A DNA stretch of 64,000 bases from Coriaria nepalensis (Eukaryota; Streptophyta; Magnoliopsida; Cucurbitales; Coriariaceae): contig CP114481.1 of the NCBI GenBank assembly GCA_027186245.1, positions 39,029,501 through 39,093,500 of the forward strand, written 5' to 3'. Shown here one piece after another: positions 38,660 to 52,920 of this stretch. Each line of letters starts with the position of its first letter. Positions within the stretch are counted from its first letter, which is position 1. The notes under the pieces were generated by a model, which was given only the letters and a program-made list of their open reading frames with translations, did not search any database and was not told the origin of the DNA. Both the position numbers and the translations under genes were made by a program.

Positions 38660-41600
38660 TGCAAATGATCATTGCAAGGAAAGTGTGCACTCGTTTAACC
38701 TTCAAATCATTTCAATGAGTCATTTCAAGTTAATAACTTATTTCAATGCAAGTCGAATGAATTCAATTTTTGCACTACAAACACAAGTTTTGTGCATAAC
38801 TTGCAAATCATCATTGCAAGGAAAGTGTGCATTCGTTTAACCTTAAAATCATTTCAATGAGTCATTTCAAGTCAATAACTTATTTCAAAGCAAGTCGAAC
38901 GAATTCAATTTTTGCACTACAAACACAAGTTTTGTGCATAACTTCCAAATGATCGTCGCAAGGAAAGTGTGCATTCGTTTAACCTAAAAATCATTTCAAT
39001 GAGTCATTTCAAGTCAATAACTTATTTCAAAGCAAGTCGAACGAATTCTATTTTTGCACTACAAACACAAGTTTTGTGCATAACTTGCAAATGATCAATG
39101 CAAGGAAAGTGTGCATTCGTTTAACTTAAAATCATTTCAATGAGTCATTTCAAGTCAATAACTTATTTCACAGCAAGTCGAACGAATTCAATTTTTGCAC
39201 TACAACACAAGTTTTGTGCATAACTTCCAAATGATCGTTGCAGGGAAAGTGTGCATTCGTTAAACCTAAAAATCATTTCAATGAGTCATTTCAAGTCAAT
39301 AACTTATTTCAAAGCAAGTCGAACGAATTCTATTTTTTCACTACAAACAGAAGTTTTTTGCTTAACTTGGAAATGATCAATGCAAGGAAAGTGTGCATTC
39401 GTTTAACTTAAAATCATTTCAATGAGTCATTTCAAGTCAATAAGTTATTTCTAACCAAGTCGAACGAATTCAATTTTTGCACTACAAACACAAGTTTTGT
39501 GCATAACTTGCAAATCATCATTGCAAGGAAAGTGTGCATTCGTTTAGCCTTAAAATTATTTCAATGAGTCTTTTCAAGTCAATAAGTTATTTCAAAGCAA
39601 GTCGAACGAATTGTATTTCTGTAGTACAAACAGAAGTTTTTTGCTTAACTTGCAAATGATCAATGCAAGGAAAGTGTGCATTCGTTTAACCTTAAAATCA
39701 TTTCAATGAGTCATTTCAAGTCAATAAGTTATTTCTAAACAAGTCGAACGAATTCAATTTTTGCACTACAAACACAAGTTTTGTGCATAACTTGCAAATC
39801 ATCATTGCGTGGAAAGTGTGCATTCGTTTAACCTTAAAATCATTTCAATGAGTCTTTTCAAGTCAATAAGTTATTTCAAAGCAAGTTGAACGAATTCTAT
39901 TTTTGCACTACAAACACAAGTTTTGTGCATAACTTGCAAATGATCAATGCAAGGAAAGTGTGCATTCGTTTAACTTAAAATCATTTCAATGAGCCATTTC
40001 AAGTCAATAAGTTATCTCTAACCAAGTCGAACGAATTCTATTTTTGCACTACAAACACAAGTTTTGTGCATAACTTGCAAATGATCAATGCAAGGAAAGT
40101 GTGCATTCGTTTAACTTAAAATCATTTCAATGAGCCATTTCAAGTCAATAAGTTATCTCTAACCAAGTCGAACGAATTCTATTTTTGCACTACAAACACA
40201 AGTTTTGTGCATAACTTGCAAATGATCAATGCAAGGAAAGTGTGCATTCGTTTAACCTTAAAATCATTTCAATGAGTCATTTCAAGTCAATAACTTATTT
40301 CAAAGCAAGTCGAACGAATTCTATTTTTTCAGTACAAACAGAAGTTTTTTGCTTAACTTGCAAATGATCAATGCAAGGAAAGTGTGCATTCGTTTAACTT
40401 AAAATCATTTCAATGAGTCATTTCAAGTCAATGACTTATTTCAAAGCAAGTTGAACGAATTCTATTTTTGCACTACAAACACAAGTTTTGTGCATAACTT
40501 GCAAATGATCAATGCAAGGAAAGTGTGCATTCGTTTAACTTAAAATCATTTCAATGAGTCATTTCAAGTCAATAACTTATTTCAAAGCAAGTCGAACGAA
40601 TTCAATTTTTGCACTACAAACACAAGTTTTGTGCATAACTTCCAAATGATCGTTGCAAGGAAAGTGTGCATTCGTTTAACCTAAAAATCATTTCAATGAG
40701 TCATTTCAAGTCAATAACTTATTTCAAAGCAAGTCGAACGAATTCTATTTTTGCACTACAAACACAAGTTTTGTGCATAACTTGCAAATGATCAATGCAA
40801 GGAAAGTGTGCATTCGTTTAACTTAAAATCATTTCAATGAGTCATTTCAAGTCAATAACTTATTTCAAAGCAAGTCGAACGAATTCAATTTTTGCACTAC
40901 AAACACAAGTTTTGTGCATAACTTCCAAATGATCGTTGCAAGGAAAGTGTGCATTCGTTTAACCTAAAAATCATTTCAATGAGTCATTTCAAGTCAATAA
41001 CTTATTTAAAAGCAAGTCGAACGAATTCTATTTTTTCACTACAAACACAAGTTTTTTGCTTAACTTGCAAATGATCAATGCAAGGAAAGTGTGCATTCGT
41101 TTAACTTAAAATCATTTCAATGAGTCATTTCAAGTCAATAAGTTATTTCTAACCAAGTCGAACGAATTCAATTTTTGCACTACAAACACAAGTTTTGTGC
41201 ATAACTTGCAAATCATCATTGCAAGGAAAGTGTGCATTCGTTTAACCTTAAAATCATTTCAATGAGTCTTTTCAAGTCAATAAGTTATTTCAAAGCAAGT
41301 CGAACGAATTGTATTTTTGTAGTACAAATAGAAATTTTTTGCTTAACTTGAAAATGATCAATGCAAGGAAAGTGTGCATTCGTTTAACTTAAAATCATTT
41401 CAATGAGTCATTTCAAGTCAATGACTTATTTCAAAGCAAGTTGAACGAATTCTATTTTTGCACCACAAACACAAGTTTTGTGCATAACTTCCAAATGATC
41501 GTTGCAAGGAAAGTGTGCATTCGTTTAACCTAAAAATCATTTCAATGAGTCATTTCAAGTCAATAACTTATTTCAAAGCAAGTCGAACAAATTCAATTTT

Positions 41601-44600
41601 TGCAGTACAAACAGAAGTTTTGTGCATAACTTGCAAACGATCAATGCAAGGAAAGTGTGCATTCGTTTAACTTAAAATCATTTCAATGAGTCATTTCAAA
41701 TCAATAATTTATTTCAAAGCAAGTTGAACGGATTCAATTTTTGCACAACAAACACAAGTTTTGTGCATAACTTGCAAATGATCAATGCAAGGAAAGTGTG
41801 CATTCGTTTAACCTTAAAATCATTTCAATGAGTCATTTCAAGTCAATAACTTATTTCAAAGCAAATCGAACGAATTCAATTTTTGCACTACAAACACAAG
41901 TTTTGTGCATAACTTGCAAATGATCAATGCAAGGAAAGTGTGCATTCGTTTAACCTAAAAATCATTTCAATGAGTCATTTCAAGTCAATAACTTATTTCA
42001 AAGCAAGTCGAACGAATTCTATTTTTGCACTACAAACACAAGTTTTGTGCATAACTTGCAAATGATCAATGCAAGGAAAGTGTGCATTCGTTTAACTTAA
42101 AATCATTTCAATGAGTCATTTCAAGTCAATAACTTATTTCACAGCAAGTCGAACGAATTCAATTTTTGCACTACAACACAAGTTTTGTGCATAACTTCCA
42201 AATGATCGTTGCAGGGAAAGTGTGCATTCGTTAAACCTAAAAATCATTTCAATGAGTCATTTCAAGTCAATAACTTATTTCAAAGCAAGTCGAACGAATT
42301 CTATTTTTTCACTACAAACAGAAGTTTTTTGCTTAACTTGCAAATGATCATTGCAAGGAAAGTGTGCACTCGTTTAACCTTCAAATCATTTCAATGAGTC
42401 ATTTCAAGTTAATAACTTATTTCAATGCAAGTCGAATGAATTCAATTTTTGCACTACAAACACAAGTTTTGTGCATAACTTGCAAATCATCATTGCAAGG
42501 AAAGTGTGCATTCGTTTAACCTTAAAATCATTTCAATGAGTCATTTCAAGTCAATAACTTATTTCAAAGCAAGTCGAACGAATTCAATTTTTGCACTACA
42601 AACACAAGTTTTGTGCATAACTTCCAAATGATCGTCGCAAGGAAAGTGTGCATTCGTTTAACCTAAAAATCATTTCAATGAGTCATTTCAAGTCAATAAC
42701 TTATTTCAAAGCAAGTCGAACGAATTCTATTTTTGCACTACAAACACAAGTTTTGTGCATAACTTGCAAATGATCAATGCAAGGAAAGTGTGCATTCGTT
42801 TAACTTAAAATCATTTCAATGAGTCATTTCAAGTCAATAACTTATTTCACAGCAAGTCGAACGAATTCAATTTTTGCACTACAACACAAGTTTTGTGCAT
42901 AACTTCCAAATGATCGTTGCAGGGAAAGTGTGCATTCGTTAAACCTAAAAATCATTTCAATGAGTCATTTCAAGTCAATAACTTATTTCAAAGCAAGTCG
43001 AACGAATTCTATTTTTTCACTACAAACAGAAGTTTTTTGCTTAACTTGGAAATGATCAATGCAAGGAAAGTGTGCATTCGTTTAACTTAAAATCATTTCA
43101 ATGAGTCATTTCAAGTCAATAAGTTATTTCTAACCAAGTCGAACGAATTCAATTTTTGCACTACAAACACAAGTTTTGTGCATAACTTGCAAATCATCAT
43201 TGCAAGGAAAGTGTGCATTCGTTTAACCTTAAAATTATTTCAATGAGTCTTTTCAAGTCAATAAGTTATTTCAAAGCAAGTCGAACGAATTGTATTTCTG
43301 TAGTACAAACAGAAGTTTTTTGCTTAACTTGCAAATGATCAATGCAAGGAAAGTGTGCATTCGTTTAACCTTAAAATCATTTCAATGAGTCATTTCAAGT
43401 CAATAAGTTATTTCTAACCAAGTCGAACGAATTCAATTTTTGCACTACAAACACAAGTTTTGTGCATAACTTGCAAATCATCATTGCGTGGAAAGTGTGC
43501 ATTCGTTTAACCTTAAAATCATTTCAATGAGTCTTTTCAAGTCAATAAGTTATTTCAAAGCAAGTTGAACGAATTCTATTTTTGCACTACAAACACAAGT
43601 TTTGTGCATAACTTGCAAATGATCAATGCAAGGAAAGTGTGCATTCGTTTAACTTAAAATCATTTCAATGAGCCATTTCAAGTCAATAAGTTATCTCTAA
43701 CCAAGTCGAACGAATTCTATTTTTGCACTACAAACACAAGTTTTGTGCATAACTTGCAAATGATCAATGCAAGGAAAGTGTGCATTCGTTTAACTTAAAA
43801 TCATTTCAATGAGCCATTTCAAGTCAATAAGTTATCTCTAACCAAGTCGAACGAATTCTATTTTTGCACTACAAACACAAGTTTTGTGCATAACTTGCAA
43901 ATGATCAATGCAAGGAAAGTGTGCATTCGTTTAACCTTAAAATCATTTCAATGAGTCATTTCAAGTCAATAACTTATTTCAAAGCAAGTCGAACGAATTC
44001 TATTTTTTCAGTACAAACAGAAGTTTTTTGCTTAACTTGCAAATGATCAATGCAAGGAAAGTGTGCATTCGTTTAACTTAAAATCATTTCAATGAGTCAT
44101 TTCAAGTCAATGACTTATTTCAAAGCAAGTTGAACGAATTCTATTTTTGCACTACAAACACAAGTTTTGTGCATAACTTGCAAATGATCAATGCAAGGAA
44201 AGTGTGCATTCGTTTAACTTAAAATCATTTCAATGAGTCATTTCAAGTCAATAACTTATTTCAAAGCAAGTCGAACGAATTCAATTTTTGCACTACAAAC
44301 ACAAGTTTTGTGCATAACTTCCAAATGATCGTTGCAAGGAAATTGTGCATTCGTTTAACCTAAAAATCATTTCAATGAGTCATTTCAAGTCAATAACTTA
44401 TTTCAAAGCAAGTCGAACGAATTCTATTTTTGCACTACAAACACAAGTTTTGTGCATAACTTGCAAATGATCAATGCAAGGAAAGTGTGCATTCGTTTAA
44501 CTTAAAATCATTTCAATGAGTCATTTCAAGTCAATAACTTATTTCAAAGCAAGTCGAACGAATTCAATTTTTGCACTACAAACACAAGTTTTGTGCATAA

Positions 44601-47490
44601 CTTCCAAATGATCGTTGCAAGGAAAGTGTGCATTCGTTTAACCTAAAAATCATTTCAATGAGTCATTTCAAGTCAATAACTTATTTAAAAGCAAGTCGAA
44701 CGAATTCTATTTTTTCACTACAAACACAAGTTTTTTGCTTAACTTGCAAATGATCAATGCAAGGAAAGTGTGCATTCGTTTAACTTAAAATCATTTCAAT
44801 GAGTCATTTCAAGTCAATAAGTTATTTCTAACCAAGTCGAACGAATTCAATTTTTGCACTACAAACACAAGTTTTGTGCATAACTTGCAAATCATCATTG
44901 CAAGGAAAGTGTGCATTCGTTTAACCTTAAAATCATTTCAATGAGTCTTTTCAAGTCAATAAGTTATTTCAAAGCAAGTCGAACGAATTGTATTTTTGTA
45001 GTACAAATAGAAATTTTTTGCTTAACTTGCAAATGATCAATGCAAGGAAAGTGTGCATTCGTTTAACTTAAAATCATTTCAATGAGTCATTTCAAGTCAA
45101 TAAGTTATTTCTAACCAAGTCGAACGAATTCAATTTTTGCACTACAAACACAAGTTTTGTGCATAACTTGCAAATCATCATTGCGTGGAAAGTGTGCATT
45201 CGCTTAACCTTAAAATCATTTCAATGAGTCTTTTCAAGTCAATAAGTTATTTCAAAGCAAGTTGAACGAATTCTATTTTTGCACTCCAAACACAAGTTTT
45301 GTGCATAACTTGCAAATGATCAATGCAAGGAAAGTGTGCATTCGTTTAACTTAAAATCATTTCAATGAGTCATTTCAAGTCAATAAGTTATTTCTAACCA
45401 AGTCGAACGAATTCAATTTTTGCACTACAAACACAAGTTTTGTGCATAACTTCCAAATGATCGTTGCAAGGAAAGTGTGCATTCGTTTAACCTAAAAATC
45501 ATTTCAATGAGTCATTTCAAGTCAATAACTTATTTCAAAGCAAGTCGAACGAATTCTATTTTTTCACTACAAACAGAAGTTTTTTGCTTAACTTGCAAAT
45601 GATCAATGCAAGGAAAGTGTGCATTCGTTTAACTTAAAATCATTTCAATGAGTCATTTCAAGTCAATGACTTATTTCAAAGCAAGTTGAACGAATTCTAT
45701 TTTTGCACCACAAACACAAGTTTTGTGCATAACTTCCAAATGATCGTTGCAAGGAAAGTGTGCATTCGTTTAACCTAAAAATCATTTCAATGAGTCATTT
45801 CAAGTCAATAACTTATTTCAAAGCAAGTCGAACAAATTCAATTTTTGCAGTACAAACAGAAGTTTTGTGCATAACTTGCAAACGATCAATGCAAGGAAAG
45901 TGTGCATTCGTTTAACTTAAAATCATTTCAATGAGTCATTTCAAATCAATAATTTATTTCAAAGCAAGTTGAACGGATTCAATTTTTGCACAACAAACAC
46001 AAGTTTTGTGCATAACTTGCAAATGATCAATGCAAGGAAAGTGTGCATTCGTTTAACCTTAAAATCATTTCAATGAGTCATTTCAAGTCAATAACTTATT
46101 TCAAAGCAAGTCGAACGAATTCAATTTTTGCACTACAAACACAAGTTTTGTGCATAACTTGCAAATGATCAATGCAAGGAAAGTGTGCATTCGTTTAACC
46201 TTAAAATCATTTCAATGAGTCATTTCAAGTCAATAACTTATTTCAAAGCAAGTCGAACGAATTCAATTTTTGCACTACAAACACAAGTTTTGTGCATAAC
46301 TTCCAAATGATCGTCGCAAGGAAAGTGTGCATTCGTTTAACCTAAAAATCATTTCAATGAGTCATTTCAAGTCAATAACTTATTTCAAAGCAAGTCGAAC
46401 GAATTCTATTTTTGCACTACAAACACAAGTTTTGTGCATAACTTGCAAATGATCAATGCAAGGAAAGTGTGCATTCGTTTAACTTAAAATCATTTCAATG
46501 AGTCATTTCAAGTCAATAACTTATTTCAAAGCAAGTCGAACGAATTCAATTTTTGCACTACAAACACAAGTTTTGTGCATAACTTCCAAATGATCGTTGC
46601 AAGGAAAGTGTGCATTCGTTAAACCTAAAAATCATTTCAATGAGTCATTTCAAGTCAATAACTTATTTCAAAGCAAGTCGAACGAATTCTATTTTTTCAC
46701 TACAAACAGAAGTTTTTTGCTTAACTTGGAAATGATCAATGCAAGGAAAGTGTGCATTCGTTTAACTTAAAATCATTTCAATGAGTCATTTCAAGTCAAT
46801 AAGTTATTTCTAACCAAGTCGAACGAATTCAATTTTTGCACTACAAACACAAGTTTTGTGCATAACTTGCAAATCATCATTGCAAGGAAAGTGTGCATTC
46901 GTTTAACCTTAAAATCATTTCAATGAGTCTTTTCAAGTCAATAAGTTATTTCAAAGCAAGTCGAACGAATTGTATTTCTGTAGTACAAACAGAAGTTTTT
47001 TGCTTAACTTGCAAATGATCAATGCAAGGAAAGTGTGCATTCGTTTAACCTTAAAATCATTTCAATGAGTCATTTCAAGTCAATAAGTTATTTCTAACCA
47101 AGTCGAACGAATTCAATTTTTGCACTACAAACACAAGTTTTGTGCATAACTTGCAAATCATCATTGCGTGGAAAGTGTGCATTCGTTTAACCTTAAAATC
47201 ATTTCAATGAGTCTTTTCAAGTCAATAAGTTATTTCAAAGCAAGTTGAACGAATTCTATTTTTGCACTACAAACACAAGTTTTGTGCATAACTTGCAAAT
47301 GATCAATGCAAGGAAAGTGTGCATTCGTTTAACTTAAAATCATTTCAATGAGCCATTTCAAGTCAATAAGTTATCTCTAACCAAGTCGAACGAATTCTAT
47401 TTTTGCACTACAAACACAAGTTTTGTGCATAACTTGCAAATGATCAATGCAAGGAAAGTGTGCATTCGTTTAACTTAAAATCATTTCAAT
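38660..47490 (+). repeat. 3,679 bp (26-monomer) HOR, two full copies and one partial
   Basis: Copies start near 38,660, 42,339 and 46,018. GATCGTCGC occurs at 38,951, 42,630 and 46,309, exactly 3,679 bp apart, and GTATTTCTGTAGTAC follows the same spacing. Copies 1 and 2 share TTTCACAGCAAG and the one-base deletion CACTACAACACAAG (39,200/42,880); copy 3 lacks both. Toward the end of copy 1 the offset to copy 2 changes to 4,245 bp, so a 566 bp tetramer was lost or gained there. The final part of copy 1 (about 41,980-42,340) repeats its own beginning at 2,971 bp. The third copy loses register near 47,490. Confidence 0.88.
39931..40250 (+). repeat. Adjacent identical monomers (GAGCCATTTC type), local dimer
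   Basis: Two neighbouring 141 bp monomers both carry GAGCCATTTC and AAGTTATCTCTAACC and look identical over the unit. The pair recurs at about 43,610-43,930 in copy 2 of the 3,679 bp HOR, whereas copy 3 has only one such unit (near 47,350) before its register ends. It is an example of a single-monomer duplication. Confidence 0.75.
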
Positions 47491-50400
47491 GAGTCATTTC
47501 AAGTCAATGACTTATTTCAAAGCAAGTCGAACGAATTCTATTTTTGCACTACAAACACAAGTTTTGTGCATAACTTGCAAATGATCAATGCAAGGAAAGT
47601 GTGCATTCGTTTAACTTAAAATCATTTCAATGAGTCATTTCAAGTCAATAACTTATTTCAAAGCAAGTCGAACGAATTCAATTTTTGCACTACAAACACA
47701 AGTTTTATGCATAACTTCCAAATGATCGTTGCAAGGAAAGTGTGCATTCGTTTAACCTAAAAATCATTTCAATGAGTCATTTCAAGTCAATAACTTATTT
47801 CAAAGCAAGTCGAACGAATTCTATTTTTGCACTATAAACACAAGTTTTGTGCATAACTTCCAAATGATCAATGCAAGGAAAGTGTGCATTCGTTTAACTT
47901 AAAATCATTTCAATGAGTCATTTCAAGTCAATGACTTATTTCAAAGCAAGTCGAACGAATTCTATTTTTGCACTACAAACAGAAGTTTTGTGCATAACTT
48001 GCAAATGATCAATGCAAGGAAAGTGTGCATTCGTTTAACTTAAAATCATTTCAATGAGTCATTTCAAGTCAATAACTTATTTCAAAGCAAGTCGAACGAA
48101 TTCAATTTTTGCACTACAAACACAAGTTTTGTGCATAACTTCCAAATGATCGTTGCAAGGAAAGTGTGCATTCTTTTAACCTAAAAATCATTTCAATGAG
48201 TCATTTCAAGTCAATAACTTATTTCAAAGCAAGTTGAACGAATTCTATTTTTGCACTACAAACACAAGTTTTGTGCATAACTTGCAAATGATCAATGCAA
48301 GGAAAGTGTGCATTCGTTTAACTTAAAATCATTTCAATGAGTCATTTCAAGTCAATAAGTTATTTCTAACCAAGTCGAACGAATTCAATTTTTGCACTAC
48401 AAACACAAGTTTTGTGCATAACTTGCAAATCCTCATTGCAAGGAAAGTGTGCATTCGTTTAACCTTAAAATCATTTCAATGAGTCATTTCAAGTCAATAA
48501 GTTATTTCAAAGCAAGTCGAACGAATTGTATTTTTGCACTACAAACACAAGTTTTGTGCATAACTTGCAAATGATCATTGCAAGGAAAGTGTGCACTCGT
48601 TTAACCTTCAAATCATTTCAATGTGTCATTTCCAGTTAATAACTTATTTCAAAGGAAGTCGAATGAATTCAATTTTTGCACTACAGACACAAGTTTTGTG
48701 CATAACTTCCAAATGATCATTGCGAGGAAAGTGTGCATTCGTTTAACCTTAAAATCATTTCAATGCGTCATTTCAAGTCAATAAGTTATTTCAAAGCAAG
48801 TCGAACGAATTCTATTTTTGCACTACAAACACAAGTTTTGTGCATAACTTGCAAGTGATCAATGCAAGGAAAGTGTGCATTCGTTTAACCTTAAAATCAT
48901 TTCAATGAGTCATTCCAAGTCAATAACTTATTTCAAAGCAAGTCGAACGAATTAAATTTTTGCACTACAAACACAAGTTTTGTGCATAACTTGCAAATGA
49001 TCATTGCAAGGAAAGTGTGCATTCGTTTAACCTTAAAATCATTTCAATGAGTCATTTCAAGTCAATGACTTATTTCAAAGCAAGTCGAACGAATTCTACT
49101 TTTGCACTACAAACACAAGTTTTGTGCATAACTTGCAAATGATCAATGCAAGGAAAGTGTGCATTCGTTTAACCTTAAAATCATTTCAATGAGTCATTTC
49201 AAGTCAATAACTTATTTCAAAGCAAGTCGAACGAATTCTATTTTTTCACTACAAACAGAAGTTTTTTGCTTAACTTGCAAATGATCAATGCAAGGAAAGT
49301 GTGCATTCGTTTAACTTAAAATCATTTCAATGAGTCATTTCAAGTCAATGACTTATTTCAAAGCAAGTTGAACGAATTCTATTTTTTCACTACAAACACA
49401 AGTTTTTTGCATAACTTCCAAATGATCATTGCAAGGAAAGTGTGCATTCGTTTAACCTTAAAATCATTTCAATGAGTCATTTCAAGTGAATGACTTATTT
49501 CAAAGCAAGTCGAACGAATTCAATTTTTGCACTATAAACACAAGTTTTGTGCATAACTTCCAAATGATCGTTGCAAGGAAAGTGTGCATTCGTTTAACCT
49601 AAAAATCATTTCAATGATTCATTTCAAGTCAATAACTTATATCAAAGCAAGTCGAACGAATTCTATTTTTTCACTACAAACAGAAGTTTTTTGCTTAACT
49701 TGCAAATGATCAATGCAAGGAAAGTGTGCATTGGTTTAACTTAAAATCATTTCAATGAGTCATTTCAAGTCAATAAGTTATTTCTAACCAAGTCGAACGA
49801 ATTCAATTTTTGCACTACAAACACAAGTTTTGTGCATAACTTGCAAATCATCATTGCAAGGAAAGTGTGCATTCGTTTAACCTTAAAATCATTTCAATGA
49901 GTCATTTCAAGTCAATAACTTATTTCAAAGCAAGTCGAACGAATTCTATTTTTGCACTACAAACACAAGTTTTGTGCATAACTTGCAAATGATCATTGCA
50001 AGGAAAGTGTGCACTCGTTTAACCTTCAAATCATTTCAATGAGTCATTTCAAGTTAATAACTTATTTCGAAGCAAGTCGAACGAATTCAATTTTTGCACT
50101 ACAGACACAAGTTTTGTGCATAACTTCCAAATGATCATTGCAAGGAAAGTGTGCATTCGTTTAACCTTAAAATCATTTCAATGCGTCATTTCAAGTCAAT
50201 AAGTTATTTCAAAGCAAGTCGAACGAATTCTATTTTTGCACTACAAACACAAGTTTTGTGCATAACTTGCAAGCGATCAATGCAAGGAAAGTGTGCATTC
50301 GTTTAACCTTAAAATAATTTCAGTGAGTCATTTCAAGTCAATAACTTATTTCAAAGCAAGTCGAACGAATTCTATTTTTGCACTACAAACAAAAGTTTTG

Positions 50401-51764
50401 TGCATAACTTGCAGATGATCAATGCAAGGAAAGTGTGCATTCGTTTAACTTAAAATCATTTCAATGAGTCATTTCAAGTCAATAACTTATTTCAAAGCAA
50501 GTCGAACGAATTCTATTTTTGCACTACAAACACAAGTTTTGTGCATAACTTGCAAATGATCAATGCAAGGAAAGTGTGCATTCGTTTAACTTAAAATCAT
50601 TTCAATGAGTCATTTCAAGTCAATGGCTTATTTCAAAGCAAGTCGAACGAATTCTATTTTTGCACTACAAACACAAGTTTTGTGCATAACTTGCAAATGA
50701 TCAATGCAAGGAAAGTGTGCATTCGTTTAACTTAAAATCATTTCAATGAGTCATTTCAAGTCAATAACTTATTTCAAAGCAAGTCGAACGAATTCAATTT
50801 TTGCACTACAGACACAAGTTTTGTGCATAACTTCCAAATGATCGTTGCAAGGAAAGTGTGCATTCGTTTAACCTAAAAATCATTTCAATGAGTCATTTCA
50901 AGTCAATAACTTATTTCAAAGCAAGTCGAACGAATTCTATTTTTGCACTACAAACACAAGTTTTGTGCATAACTTGCAAATGATCAATGCAAGGAAAGTG
51001 TGCATTCGTTTAACTTAAAATCATTTCAATGAGTCATTTCAAGTCAATAACTTATTTCAAAGCAAGTCGAACGAATTCTATTTTTTCACTACAAACAGAA
51101 GTTTTTTGCTTAACTTGCAAATGATCAATGCAAGGAAAGTGTGCATTCGTTTAACTTAAAATCATTTCAATGAGTCATTTCAAGTCAATAAGTTATTTCT
51201 AACCAAGTCGAACGAATTCAATTTTTGCACTACAAACACAAGTTTTGTGCATAACTTGCAAATCATCATTGCAAGGAAAGTGTGCATTCGTTTAACCTTA
51301 AAATCATTTCAATGAGTCATTTCAAGTCAATAAGTTATTTCAAAGCAAGTCGAACGAATTGTATTTTTGCACTACAAACACAAGTTTTTTGCATAACTTG
51401 CAAATGATCATTGCAAGGAAAGTGTGCACTCGTTTAACCTTAAAATCATTTCAATGAGTCATTTCAAGTCAATAACTTATTTCAAAGCAAGTCGAACGAA
51501 TTCAATTTTTGCACTACAAACACAAGTTTTGTGCATAACTTGCAAATCATCATTGCAAGGAAAGTGTGCATTCGTTTAACCTTAAAATCATTTCAATGAG
51601 TCATTTCAAGTCAATAAGTTATTTCAAAGCAAGTCGAACGAATTGTATTTTTGCACTACAAACACAAGTTTTTTGCATAACTTGCAAATGATCATTGCAA
51701 GGAAAGTGTGCACTCGTTTAACCTTCAAATCATTTCAATGAGTCATTTCAAGTTAATAACTTAT

Positions 51765-52920
51765 TTCAAAGCAAGTCGAACGGATTCAATTTTTGCACAA
51801 CAAACACAAGTTTTATGCATAACTTGCAAATGATCAATGCAAGGAAAGTGTGCATTCGTTTAACCTTAAAATCATTGCAATGAGTCATTTCAAGTCAATA
51901 ACTTATTTCAAAGCAAGTCGAACAAATTCAATTTTTGCACTACAAACACAAGTTTTGTGCATAACTTGCAAATGATCAATGCAAGGAAAGTGTGCACTCG
52001 TTTAACCTTCAAATCATTTCAATGAGTCATTTCATGTCAATAACTTATTTCAAAGCAAGTCGAACGAATTCAATTTTTGCACTACAGCCACAAGTTTTGT
52101 GCATAACTTCCAAATGATCATTGCAAGGAAAGTGTGCATTCGTTTAACCTTAAAATCATTTCAATGAGTCATTTCAAGTCAATAACTTATTTCAAAGCAA
52201 GTCGAACGAATTCAATTTTTGCACTACAAACACAAGTTTTGTGCTTAACTTGCAAGTGATCAATGCAAGGAAAGTGTGCATTCGTTTAACCTTAAAATCA
52301 TTTCAAAGAGTCATTTCAAGTCAATAACTTATTTCAAAGCAAGTCGAACGAATTCAATTTTTGCACTACAAACACAAGTTTTGTGCATAACTTGCAAATG
52401 ATCAATGCAAGGAAAGTGTGCATTCGTTTAACCTTAAAATCATTTCAATGAGTCATTTCAAGTGAATAACTTATTTCAAAGCAAGTCGAACGAATTCAAT
52501 TTTTGTAGTACAAACACAAGTTTTGTGCATAACTTCCAAATGATCATTGCAAAGAAAGTGTGCATTCGTTTAACCTTAAAATCATTTCAATGCGTCATTT
52601 CAAGTCAATAAGTTATTTCAAAGCAAGTCGAACGAATTCTATTTTTGCACTACAAACACAAGTTTTGTGCATAACTTGCAAGTAATCAATGCAAGGAAAG
52701 TGTGCATTCGTTTAACCTTAAAATCATTTCAATGAGTCATTTCAAGTCAATAACTTATTTCAAAGCAAGTCGAACGAATTCAATTTTTGCACTACAAACA
52801 CAAGTTTTGTGCATAACTTGCAAGTGATCAATGCAAGGAAAGTGTGCATTCGTTTAACCTTAAAATCATTTCAATGAGTCATTTCAAGTCAATAACTTAT
52901 TTCAAAGCAAGTCGAACGAA
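51765..52920 (+). repeat. 1.16 kb segmental copy, partner at 54,318-55,473 (offset 2,553)
   Basis: ATCATTGCAATGAG, with G in place of T in the usual ATCATTTCAATGAG, occurs at 51,871 and 54,424. Both copies also share GGATTC with GCACAACAAAC, GTCATTTCATGTC, CACTACAGCCACAAG, TTTTGTGCTTAAC, TCAAAGAGTC and TTTTTGTAGTAC in the same order. The match ends where one copy reads GAATTCTATTTTTTCAC and the other GAATTCAATTTTGCAC. Confidence 0.87.

Larger units (their letters stand above)
30301..51760. repeat. Domain C: satellite with AACCTAAAAATC variant and 990, 1,841 and 3,679 bp HORs
   Basis: There is no gene here. The diagnostic variant TTTAACCTAAAAATC first appears near 30,627 and is last seen near 50,872. 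It is usually followed by monomers with CATAACTTCCAAATGATCG. GAATTGTATTTTT and GAGTCTTTTC variants also belong mainly here. Three tandem HORs occupy most of 31.2-47.5 kb. Between about 47,490 and 51,760 I see mixed monomers (including CACTACAGACACAAG and GCGTCATTTC types) with no long tandem unit that I could fix. Confidence 0.65.
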
